DNA from: Desulfocapsaceae bacterium
Lineage (GTDB): Bacteria; Desulfobacterota; Desulfobulbia; Desulfobulbales; Desulfocapsaceae
NCBI GenBank assembly: GCA_029934775.1
Contig: JAOZLO010000083.1
Coordinates: 1 to 8,288 of the forward strand
Direction: 5' to 3'
Length of the DNA stretch: 8,288 nt
Within the stretch, counting starts at the first letter, position 1, and each line of letters begins with the position of its first letter. Shown here in pieces: positions 1 through 7,191 of the stretch. The translations under genes were made by a program, and so were the position numbers. Under the pieces are notes generated by a model, which saw nothing but the letters and a program-made list of their open reading frames with translations, did no database searches and had not been told where the DNA came from.

Positions 1-514
1 GCTCACTGCGGTGTTTGAGTGTGTTGGACAATGAAATCGCAAACGGTTCTTTTAGCAATGAAATCAAACGGGCATGCTCAACTGTGTATTTTTCTTCCCC
101 GGCTGTAATACACACCAGATGTCCGATAACCTGTTCATCCGACTGGAGGGGCATAACCATCAGGGAAGTGCAAGGGCTTTCGTGAAATTCGAGCATTTCC
201 CGGCTTACCGGGCATTTAAAGGGGGAATGAAAGAGGTGAACACCGTGTAGTTTCGTTAGCTTACTATGGTCATAGTTTCTGGCTTCTTCTGATAATGGTG
301 TTAAAAAATCTACACTGCTGTGCTCATTTTCATCGGCTATCGCTATGGTTCGCATTGCACCTTCGGTGGTATCAAAACGTTGTAAAATTACTATGTCCAT
401 TGGTATTTGATTCTGAATAAACTGAAAGAAAGAACCGAGTGCTTTTTCAATTTCCAGACTACCGCAGATTCTCAGCGTTGCTTCGCGAAAAAAATCATTA
501 TCATTGATACCCAT
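1..514 (-). CDS. GAF-domain sensor portion of a probable sigma-54-dependent transcriptional activator (partial, C-terminus outside window)
   Basis: The gene reads leftwards from an ATG at 514-512 and stays open to the window edge, giving the first 171 residues. The start is set by a GAGGAAAA ribosome binding site at 527-520. The protein opens with MGINDNDFFREATLRICGSL. This resembles the N-terminus of GAF-containing regulators found ahead of sigma-54 AAA+ and Fis-type HTH domains in Desulfobacterota (recalled family pattern). Residues of about 20-165 fit a GAF fold: an amphipathic first helix (EIEKALGSFFQFIQ), a beta strand with DIVILQRFD, a later SLMVMPLQSDEQVIGHLVCI strand pair, and a closing helix near 145-165. 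The likely role is cytoplasmic ligand sensing that controls the divergent efflux operon. The AAA+ domain with its GAFTGA motif and the HTH lie outside the window and are inferred. A divergent sigma-54 promoter and an inverted repeat next door support that inference. It could also be a GAF sensor kinase or cyclase. Confidence 0.75.
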   Translation of the reverse strand, partial: MGINDNDFFREATLRICGSLEIEKALGSFFQFIQNQIPMDIVILQRFDTTEGAMRTIAIADENEHSSVDFLTPLSEEARNYDHSKLTKLHGVHLFHSPFKCPVSREMLEFHESPCTSLMVMPLQSDEQVIGHLVCITAGEEKYTVEHARLISLLKEPFAISLSNTLKHRSE

Positions 515-577
515 TTTAGTTTTCCTCAAAAAAAATGACCTAAAAAAAGAAGCTGTCGTATTTGTCAATATAACGCA

Positions 578-621
578 GTTCTGTGAAATACAACAGGTAA
601 AGCTGTCATATTTCACAGAAC
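578..621. promoter_or_regulatory. Perfect 13-bp inverted repeat, candidate upstream activating site (operator)
   Basis: GTTCTGTGAAATA at 578-590 is exactly mirrored by TATTTCACAGAAC at 609-621, with 18 bp between the arms. The arm centres are 31 bp apart, close to three helical turns, so a dimeric regulator could contact both on one DNA face. A further related half-site, TATTTGTCA, sits at 559-567. The longer block AGCTGTCGTATTT (551-563) nearly repeats AGCTGTCATATTT (601-613). The centre lies about 128 bp upstream of the transcription start predicted from the -24/-12 promoter at 702-718. That is within the usual range for sites bound by sigma-54 enhancer-binding proteins. The natural candidate to bind here is the divergently encoded GAF regulator. 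The repeat is observed; its function is inferred. Confidence 0.65.
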
Positions 622-701
622 AATAATATTGCTCTCAAAGTTTCAAAAACAAGATCAGCTAACACACCTTAAACACAATGAAATTCCTCACCCTCACTAT
701 T

Positions 702-718
702 AGGCACATAAATTGCTT
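702..718 (+). promoter_or_regulatory. Candidate sigma-54 (RpoN) -24/-12 promoter for the efflux operon
   Basis: The sequence AGGCACATAAATTGCTT has GG at 703-704 and GC at 715-716 with exactly ten bases between. It matches the sigma-54 consensus (TGGCAC-N5-TTGCA) at nearly all key positions; the first T is A here. Transcription would start near 728. The promoter faces the small-protein/adaptor/permease operon. It is paired with an upstream inverted repeat and a divergent GAF regulator, the normal architecture for sigma-54 control. Confidence 0.7.
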
Positions 719-750
719 ATATGAATGCAAAGCTCAAATGGAGAAAAACA

Positions 751-1038
751 ATGAAATGGATGGAATTTATCAAAGTTCAGACAGTGCAGTCAAATGTTGC
801 CGCAGAATTAGCGAACTTCATTGCTGAGTGCAGAAACTGTCATGGTTTGCTGGAAACAAAAATATTTGATCACGTGACAGTTGATGATTGTTCAATCTGT
901 TTGCATTGGAATACGAATCAGCCTGAATCTCAAGGAAGTGCCATTGGTTTATCGTTGTGTAATACTTTTAAAAAATATGGATTAGTTGATCACTCAATAT
1001 GGGTGGAAAGAAGTGAAAAAGAGGAAGAAAAGTCATGA
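751..1038 (+). CDS. Small protein of unknown function (95 aa) heading the RND efflux operon
   Basis: I do not recognise a characterised family. The ATG at 751 has a strong GGAG site at 740-743 with 7-nt spacing. An in-frame ATG at 721 exists but lies upstream of the transcription start predicted from the sigma-54 promoter (about 728) and lacks a ribosome binding site, so 751 is chosen. The protein has no signal peptide or membrane segment and should be cytoplasmic. Visible features are an early strand (MEFIKVQTVQ), a helix near 14-30, a strand pair around TKIFDHVTVDDCSICLHW, then a helix and a closing HSIWVE strand. This beta-alpha-beta-beta-alpha-beta order is reminiscent of dimeric alpha/beta-barrel (ferredoxin-like, ABM-type) small proteins. 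Five cysteines occur (27, 30, 47, 50, 70), two pairs as CxxC. The C-terminus is charged (RSEKEEEKS). It overlaps the adaptor gene by ATGA, implying co-translation. Possible roles are efflux-related sensing or substrate modification, but nothing here shows which. Confidence 0.75.
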   Translation: MKWMEFIKVQTVQSNVAAELANFIAECRNCHGLLETKIFDHVTVDDCSICLHWNTNQPESQGSAIGLSLCNTFKKYGLVDHSIWVERSEKEEEKS

Positions 1039-2183
1039 AGAGGAATCATATAATCACAAGCCCCCAGAAACATTGCTTCATTAAAAAGCCGATTTTCTTT
1101 TCGGTTTTGTTTCTTGCCATACTCTTTGGTGCAATTATCGGGCTTTCAAAGACAATTGAAACAGAAAAGGCACGAATAACTGCTGAGAAAAAACAAGCAA
1201 TCGCAAAGGAACGTCCGGCTGCAAATGTTGTTTTGCTGAGCATTAATCCAAGTACAATTTATGACCGGATAAACCTGCCTGGAGTTATTGAACCATGGGA
1301 AAAACTCATACTTTCGAGCAAGGTTCACGGTACGGTTATTGAAGTTGCGGTTAGAGAAGGCGACAAGGTGACACAAGGTCAAGTGATTGCCAGACTTGAT
1401 CCTGCTGAGTTCCAGATCGCACTCGATAGCGCCAGAGCTACTTACCAGTTGTCAGAGGCAAACCATAATCGTATTACCACCTTATTTAATAAGGGAATAA
1501 TTCCTTCGGCCGAGCTTGAAAAGCTGGGTGCCGAGTTGAAAACCAGTAAAGCTGCGTTCAAGAATGCAAAGCTCATGCTTTCCAGGTGCACGATTACAGC
1601 ACCGATTCCCGGGGTAATCCAGCGTCTGGACGCAACAAAAGGTCTCTTACTTAGTGTTGCCGATCCGGTGGCTGAAATTTTGCAAATTGATAAAGTGAAG
1701 GCTGTAGTCGGTATCCCTGAATCGGATGTGGACCAGGTGCGTGGTATTAAAAATGTAACGCTGACCATCCAGGCCTTAAAAAACAAAGAGGTAACCGGCC
1801 GCAGACATTTTCTTGCCAGTGCGCCGGAAAATGGAGCCAGACTCTATCGGCTTGAACTCGCCATTGATAATGAAAATAACCAGATTCTGCCCGGTATGTT
1901 TTTCAGGGCACAAATCGTGAAGGAGACTTTTGAAAACAGTGCTGTTGTACCACTCTATACGGTCATTAAAAGAGAAAACCGCCAGTTTGTCTATGTTGAA
2001 GAAAGCGGGGTGGCCCAGCTCAAACTGGTGGAGCTCGGCATAATCGAGGACTGGCGGGTGCAAATAACGAGCGGACTCTCCCCCGGCAGCCGGGTAGTTG
2101 TTGAAGGTCATCGAGACATTGATGAGGGGCATAAGTTAAACATCGTCAGGGTGCTCAATGACCCCACAGAGGCACTGCTATGA
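1035..2183 (+). CDS. RND efflux periplasmic adaptor subunit (membrane fusion protein)
   Basis: This 382-aa protein is the usual length of an AcrA/MexA-type adaptor, which links an inner-membrane RND pump to an outer-membrane channel. A short basic cytoplasmic N-terminus precedes one hydrophobic segment at about 20-37. There is no lipobox cysteine after it, so it is probably anchored by this helix rather than by lipid. Next come the first lipoyl half (about 91-122, with SSKVHGTVIEVAVREGDKV), a short two-helix hairpin (about 123-183) and the second lipoyl half (about 184-217, TITAPIPGVI). The beta-barrel domain (about 222-295) ends with the family-typical LPGMFFRAQI, followed by a membrane-proximal domain to about 372. 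A GAGG site at 1021-1024 precedes the start. The start overlaps the upstream stop by ATGA, and the stop overlaps the permease start in the same way. Family assignment is firm; the substrate cannot be read from the sequence. Confidence 0.95.
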   Translation: MKRNHIITSPQKHCFIKKPIFFSVLFLAILFGAIIGLSKTIETEKARITAEKKQAIAKERPAANVVLLSINPSTIYDRINLPGVIEPWEKLILSSKVHGTVIEVAVREGDKVTQGQVIARLDPAEFQIALDSARATYQLSEANHNRITTLFNKGIIPSAELEKLGAELKTSKAAFKNAKLMLSRCTITAPIPGVIQRLDATKGLLLSVADPVAEILQIDKVKAVVGIPESDVDQVRGIKNVTLTIQALKNKEVTGRRHFLASAPENGARLYRLELAIDNENNQILPGMFFRAQIVKETFENSAVVPLYTVIKRENRQFVYVEESGVAQLKLVELGIIEDWRVQITSGLSPGSRVVVEGHRDIDEGHKLNIVRVLNDPTEALL

Positions 2184-5100
2184 TTATTTCCGATACCGCT
2201 GTTAATAAATCTGTCAGTGTGATGGTGCTTGCTGTGATCATAATTGTATGCGGCATATACAGTTATATAGTGCTCCCCCGAGAAAGCGATCCTGATATTA
2301 CTATCCCGTATGTATTTGTCTCAACCAGCTATCGGGGAGTGTCTCCAACTGACATAGAGACGGCCGTTACCATCGAGATTGAAAAGAAACTAAAAGCTAT
2401 TGAGGGTGTGAAAAAAATCCAATCAGTCAGTTCTGAAGGACTCTCTTCAATAAATATTGAATTTATCGCAGGAACTGACATTGACAAGGCCCTTCAGGAT
2501 GTCAAAGACAAGGTGGATGAGGCAAAAGGTGAGCTACCAGCTGATTTGGAAGATGATCCGGCAGTCTTTGAGGTGAATCTCTCTGAAATGCCGATTGGTG
2601 TCTATTCACTGGCTGGCACCTGTGGTTTACCGTGTTTGAAAGAGATCGCCGATAATCTTAAGGATGATATTGAAACCATATCAGGTGTTCTGGAGGTGGA
2701 AGTGACGGGTGGTCTTGAACGTGAAATTCGAGTTGAGGTCATACCTGACAAACTCGGCTATTACGGCATGTCTATATCTACCTTTCAAGAGAAACTATTC
2801 AGTGAAAACCGGAACACTTCCGGCGGAGCAATCCGCATGGGAAATGGTCGTTTTCAGTTGCGGGTACCAGGTGAATTTAAGAGTCCGGACGAAATTTATG
2901 GTCTGGTTATGGGAACACATAACGGTCAACCGGTGTATCTCAAAGATGTGGCAACGGTAATTGATGGTTTTAAGGAAGAAACCAGCCGTTCAAGGCTGGA
3001 TGGTCAATCCGCGGTCAGTATTGCTGTAAAGAAGCGTACCGGTGAAAACATCATTTCGATCAGCAGGCAGGTTGATGATCTGATTGAGCAGGAAAAAGAC
3101 TTCTGGCCGGGTGGTACAATTATTGTCAAGGTGATGGACAAAGCTACGGATATTAAAGGAATGGTGGCGGATCTGGAAAACAATATCCTTACCGGGCTAC
3201 TCCTGGTTGTTGTGGTGATTTTCTTTGCCATGGGAATACGCAACGCTATTCTTGTCAGTATGGCAATCCCATTTTCCATGCTGCTCTCATTTACGATCCT
3301 TTATCTACTGGGCATTACACTCAATATAGTTGTTCTTTTCGGTCTTACCCTGGCGCTGGGCATGCTTGTGGATAATGCCATCGTCATTATTGAAAATATT
3401 TACCGATACATGGAACAGGGGGCGCCCCGATTTGAGGCGTCCTTGCGGGCTACATCCGAGGTCGCCTATCCGGTGATCGGCTCAACAATAACTACTCTTG
3501 CGGCTTTTTTCCCCATGCTGTTCTGGCCCGGAATAATGGGTGAGTTTATGAAATATCTACCCCTGACACTGATTGTCACTCTATCATCAAGTCTGTTTGT
3601 AGCCATGGTGATCAATCCGGCTCTGGCCTCATTATTTATGAAAGTAAAGTCGGGAGAAAAACAACACAGCATATCCATAAAAGATATTGCGGCTGCTGTT
3701 GAAAAACCTGTCGAGATCAAAGGACAGTTGCTGAAAGGATATACCCGTGTTCTTCGATTTGCACTTAACAGACCGATCACTGTCATATTGGCCGCTGTTT
3801 CTTTCTTGATTCTGTTATTTCAAGGTTGGATGCTTGTTATCGGGTTGGAAAAACCAGTTGAGTTTTTCCCGGATTTTGAGCCCAAGTCAATGTATGTCAA
3901 TGTGGAACCTCCCGAGGGGGCAGATCTTGAATATATTGATCGACTGATCAAAAGAGTCGAGCTGGCAATTACCGGAAACATCCCGGCCGGAAAAGAAAGT
4001 TCAGCAATCGAGGCAGAAATGTATGACGGAGCGTATAAACTAAAAACACATGAAAATGCGGATGGTTCAAGCTTCATGGGGCCAAGTGATCTGGCAAATA
4101 TCAAGAATATTTATACCAAGGCGGTAACCACCTCCAGCGGTGTTGCCATGTTCAGCCAGAATACTCCTAATAATATCGGGGTTCGCTTCATCGATCTTGA
4201 AGAGCGGAAACGTTCTTCTTTTGAGACAATGAATGAAATTCGAGAACGGGTAGCTGATATACCGGGCGCTACGATTACCATTGCCGCAGCTGAAGAAGGG
4301 CCTGCTACCGGTGCGCCGATCAATATTGAAATATCCGGCGATAAACTGGCAGTGCTTGGAAAAATATCAAAGCAAATCAGAGAAGTAATCGTCAAGATCC
4401 CACATGTTAATGATGTTCGGGATAACTACAATGAGGGAACTCCTTCGATCCAGGTGGTAATTGATCGCCAGAAAGCTGCGCTTTTTGGCCTCTCCACAGA
4501 TATGATCGGCTTTGCTCTGAAAACCGCCTATAACGGTCTGGATGTATCCACCTTTCGCGAAAACAATAAGGATTACGACATAACGGTACAGTTACCCGAA
4601 AAAGACAGGCGTTTAACCGATGTTTTAAGAGAACTGATGATCCCTGTTCCTTCCGGTGAAATGGTGCCGCTCTCAACACTTGCAGACATTGAATACACCG
4701 GTACCATAGGAGATATTGTGCGAATCGATAATCAGCGGGTAGTCACTGTTCAGGCCAATGTGGATGAGACTCAGATACCAGGACCGGTGGCTCGTGCCCA
4801 GGCTGAGGAGATATTAAACGATATCGTTCTGCCGCCAGGCTATTCTGTAAAATTCACTGGTGAAATGGAGATGCAGCAGGAATCTGAGGAGTTTCTCGGC
4901 AAGGCGTTTATTATTGCTCTCTTTCTCATTTTTTTCATTCTGGTGAGCCAGTTCAATTCCATTACCATGCCCATTATTATCATGATGTCGGTTATCCTTT
5001 CATTGGGTGGAGCGTTTTTGGGACTCGCTGTATTCAAACAGCCTTTTGGTATCATCATGACCGGTGTCGGAGTTATCTCTCTTGCCGGTGTTGTGGTGAA

Positions 5101-5476
5101 CAACGGTATTGTACTTATCGATTATATCAACAAACTGCGAGAGCGTGGTATGGGTGTGCGACAAGCAGTGGTTTCGGCAGGAGCAACCCGTCTGCGCCCG
5201 GTAATCTTAACTGCCATCACAACAATTCTCGGCCTCCTTCCCATGATTACAGGTGTATCCTTTGACTTTCATAACCTGGCCATTTCCTGGGTGAGCGAAT
5301 CGAGTCAAATGTGGCGATCAATGGCAATTGTTGTGGCTTTTGGTCTTATGGTTGCGACCTTTTTAACGTTACTGGTTGTGCCGACCCTGTATTCATTTTT
5401 TGAAGATCTGGCAGAAATGAAGAAAAGTGTGATAGCAAGGCTGCGTCAATTGGCTGGAAAGCCGGTTGGAGCTTAA
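2180..5476 (+). CDS. RND efflux permease, AcrB/HAE1-like inner-membrane subunit
   Basis: At 1098 aa this is a full-length RND pump. It shows the two-fold layout of TM1 (about 11-31), a large periplasmic loop (about 35-330), TM2-6 (about 334-485), TM7 (about 531-553), a second loop (about 560-900) and TM8-12 (about 906-1072). Family signatures include SPTDIE near the start, TM4 LGMLVDNAIVIIENI and TM10 GVVVNNGIVLIDYIN. By alignment to AcrB, TM4 keeps the first aspartate (D398) but has N399 in place of the second. TM10 has Asn (N974) where AcrB has its essential lysine. Such DN/NN versions are common in one broad branch of the HAE-like pumps (family knowledge), so the protein should be active, with a modified proton relay. 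It lacks the methionine/charged features that would firmly mark a metal (HME) pump, so lipophilic or organic substrates are more likely. An AGAGG site lies at 2168-2172 inside the adaptor gene. No frameshift is seen. Confidence 0.95.
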   Translation: MIISDTAVNKSVSVMVLAVIIIVCGIYSYIVLPRESDPDITIPYVFVSTSYRGVSPTDIETAVTIEIEKKLKAIEGVKKIQSVSSEGLSSINIEFIAGTDIDKALQDVKDKVDEAKGELPADLEDDPAVFEVNLSEMPIGVYSLAGTCGLPCLKEIADNLKDDIETISGVLEVEVTGGLEREIRVEVIPDKLGYYGMSISTFQEKLFSENRNTSGGAIRMGNGRFQLRVPGEFKSPDEIYGLVMGTHNGQPVYLKDVATVIDGFKEETSRSRLDGQSAVSIAVKKRTGENIISISRQVDDLIEQEKDFWPGGTIIVKVMDKATDIKGMVADLENNILTGLLLVVVVIFFAMGIRNAILVSMAIPFSMLLSFTILYLLGITLNIVVLFGLTLALGMLVDNAIVIIENIYRYMEQGAPRFEASLRATSEVAYPVIGSTITTLAAFFPMLFWPGIMGEFMKYLPLTLIVTLSSSLFVAMVINPALASLFMKVKSGEKQHSISIKDIAAAVEKPVEIKGQLLKGYTRVLRFALNRPITVILAAVSFLILLFQGWMLVIGLEKPVEFFPDFEPKSMYVNVEPPEGADLEYIDRLIKRVELAITGNIPAGKESSAIEAEMYDGAYKLKTHENADGSSFMGPSDLANIKNIYTKAVTTSSGVAMFSQNTPNNIGVRFIDLEERKRSSFETMNEIRERVADIPGATITIAAAEEGPATGAPINIEISGDKLAVLGKISKQIREVIVKIPHVNDVRDNYNEGTPSIQVVIDRQKAALFGLSTDMIGFALKTAYNGLDVSTFRENNKDYDITVQLPEKDRRLTDVLRELMIPVPSGEMVPLSTLADIEYTGTIGDIVRIDNQRVVTVQANVDETQIPGPVARAQAEEILNDIVLPPGYSVKFTGEMEMQQESEEFLGKAFIIALFLIFFILVSQFNSITMPIIIMMSVILSLGGAFLGLAVFKQPFGIIMTGVGVISLAGVVVNNGIVLIDYINKLRERGMGVRQAVVSAGATRLRPVILTAITTILGLLPMITGVSFDFHNLAISWVSESSQMWRSMAIVVAFGLMVATFLTLLVVPTLYSFFEDLAEMKKSVIARLRQLAGKPVGA

Positions 5477-5548
5477 GGCATTTTGATCGATAGGCTAATT
5501 CGTTTAAACTCTTATTTTTAAAACAACTATGGGATAGTGCAGGATAAA

Positions 5549-6448
5549 ATGAAAAAGGTATTGGTTGCTGGGGCAACAGGATATTTAGGACAGTATGTGG
5601 TCAAGGAATTCAAGAGACAGGGTTTCTGGGTTCGCGCTTTAACAAGAAATCTCGACAAACTTGAAGATCTCAGTCATTATGTTGATGAGGAATATATAGG
5701 TGAAGTGACACAACCCAAGTCTTTGCACGGGATATGTAAAGATATTGATATTGTGTTCTCATCGGTAGGGATTACCAAACAAAAAGATAATTTGACGTAT
5801 ATGGATGTGGATTATCAGGCAAACAAGAACCTTCTTGAAGAGGCCAGGCTAGAAGGAGTTTCGAGGTTTATCTACGTTTCAGTATTCAACGCTGAAAAAA
5901 TGAAAGATTTAAAACCCATCCAGGCAAAAATACGGTTCACAGAGGAGTTGAAAGATTCCGGCCTAAATTATCTGATCGTCTATCCCAACGGATTCTTCTC
6001 AGATATGCTTGAATATCTACAGATGGCCCATAGAGGAAGAGGATATGTGTTCGGATCCGGTCAATGTAAAATAAATCCTATTCATGGTGAAGACCTGGCA
6101 GAAGCCTGTGTTTTTGCAGCTATTGGAGATGAGAATAGAATCAATGTTGGTGGCCCTGACATCTTGACACACAGTGAGATTGCAACCATGGCATTTGAGA
6201 CCGTGGAGAAACCGCTCAAAATATCCAGGGTTCCAACCTGGCTAAGTAATTGGTTTTTAACAATACTGAAATTTTTTGCATCTGTAAAAACCTATGGCCC
6301 CATTGAATTTTTCATGACAGTTCTTTCAATTGATTTGGTTGCACCGCCCTACGGTAAACATCACTTAAGAGATTTTTTTCTGGCCCAAAAAGACAATATC
6401 ACTCACAGAACAAAAGCGGCCTGCGAGAAGGACCAGAAGAGGAGTTAA
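5549..6448 (+). CDS. Atypical SDR-family NAD(P)-binding oxidoreductase (NmrA/Ycf39-like)
   Basis: The protein is 299 aa from the ATG at 5549, which has AGGA at 5541-5544. A GTG at 5537 is in frame but adds only four residues and has poor spacing. The start places the Rossmann strand MKKVLVAGATGYLG at the very N-terminus, as in this family, with the dinucleotide motif G8-x-x-G11-x-x-G14. Arg29 and Arg33 after the second strand hint at NADP(H). Later landmarks are DIDIVFSSVG (67-73), RFIYVSVFNA (106-115) and YPNGFFSDM (145-153), typical of atypical SDRs. The canonical YxxxK pair is not in its usual place, so catalysis is uncertain; some relatives bind the cofactor only as sensors or act as reductases. 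The gene lies 72 nt after the permease stop, with no obvious terminator between. It ends 4 nt before the tolC relic start, suggesting it belongs to the same transcription unit. Substrate unknown. Confidence 0.85.
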   Translation: MKKVLVAGATGYLGQYVVKEFKRQGFWVRALTRNLDKLEDLSHYVDEEYIGEVTQPKSLHGICKDIDIVFSSVGITKQKDNLTYMDVDYQANKNLLEEARLEGVSRFIYVSVFNAEKMKDLKPIQAKIRFTEELKDSGLNYLIVYPNGFFSDMLEYLQMAHRGRGYVFGSGQCKINPIHGEDLAEACVFAAIGDENRINVGGPDILTHSEIATMAFETVEKPLKISRVPTWLSNWFLTILKFFASVKTYGPIEFFMTVLSIDLVAPPYGKHHLRDFFLAQKDNITHRTKAACEKDQKRS

Positions 6449-6452
6449 ACTG

Positions 6453-7109
6453 ATGAGACATGTCATGCTGTTAATCACTTTTTTTTATCCTTATACCGTT
6501 TGCTTGCGCCAATTCAACAAATCTTGCAGATTTGCAGAGTACCGCCCTTAAGAACAGACAATTGGTGCAACGATATAAAAACAATCTGGAGAATGCTGCC
6601 AGAGGAGAACGCTTAGCAATGAGTGGGTATTACCCGTCGGTGGATATCGCCTATACCGTCAACTCTCTTGATGAAGCTTCCACGCTTGAAGCCAAAGAAA
6701 ACTCCGTATTGTATGGCGCTGTTTCGGCCAATCTTTTTGCGGGATTTTAAAGATAAATAAAATGTCAAGTCAGCCTCTCTATTACGCAATATCGAAATTT
6801 ATAAATTAGAAGGAATCTAGCAAGATATATTACAAAATGTCGCCCTCCACTATCTGGGTGTGAAGCCTCTATCTTGATTACGAAGTCAGTCGGGATAATA
6901 TCAAAGCCGCACAAACAAACATAAATCAGGCCAGGCAAAACCTACGCTTCACCAGGTTGAAGTATAATGAAGGGATGCAAACCGAATCCGAGTTACTGGA
7001 TGGTGTCTCAACGCTTTCCCGGGCAGAATATAATTACGTGGCTGTTATGACGACCCTCCATTCAAATTATTACAGAATTTTGCGCATGGCTGAACGACTT
7101 ACGCATTGA
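6453..7109 (+). pseudogene. Degraded TolC-family outer-membrane efflux channel gene
   Basis: A strong AGAGGAG site (6438-6444) precedes ATG 6453. The reading begins MRHVMLLITFF, then breaks at an eight-T run (6479-6486). Moving one frame restores the signal peptide core FFILIPFACA and the mature start NSTNLADLQSTALKNRQLV. This continues through SGYYPSVDIAYTVNS and YGAVSANLFAGF to a TAA at 6748-6750. Dropping one T from the T4 run at 6745-6748 continues the homology (KDK, stop, NVKSASLLRNIEIYKLEGI, stop, QDILQNVALHYLGV), with in-frame TAA at 6758-6760 and TAG at 6818-6820. A third shift near 6855-6866 leads to the C-terminal half: SLYLDYEVSRDNIKAAQTNI, LRFTRLKYNEGMQTESELLD and SRAEYNYVAV, ending at TGA 7107-7109. 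These are TolC-family helices from the first and second structural repeat. TolC proteins usually have 400-480 residues; only about 219 codons remain, so the stretch between the two repeats is lost. The channel cannot be made. Confidence 0.88.
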
Positions 7110-7191
7110 TTTAGCTGGAGACGGGTTTTCAAGTGGATAAGCCACTACATTGAAGTGACATTTTCGGAGTAACCTCCAATAAAGGATCAGA
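7110..7191 (+). other. Short intergenic leader before the membrane-protein gene
   Basis: Between the tolC relic and the next gene lie 82 bp. They hold the ribosome binding site AAAGGA (7181-7186), five bases before the ATG at 7192. There are also two small perfect hairpins, AGTGG/CCACT (7132-7136 / 7142-7146) and GGAG/CTCC (7166-7169 / 7174-7177). Neither is followed by a T-run, so I do not call a terminator. I see no convincing sigma-70 or sigma-54 promoter. Confidence 0.4.

Noticed and set aside
563..568. TTGACA on the minus strand as a -35 box for the regulator gene
   Set aside because: No acceptable -10 box lies 16-18 bases further on.
1776..2132. Minus-strand open frames within the adaptor and permease genes (such as this one)
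   Set aside because: They lie antisense to well-supported genes, lack ribosome binding sites and show no recognisable domains.
6532..6750. Separate 72-codon gene starting at TTG 6532
   Set aside because: It is the internal first-repeat part of the tolC relic. Its frame continues upstream into the signal peptide and has no start signal of its own.
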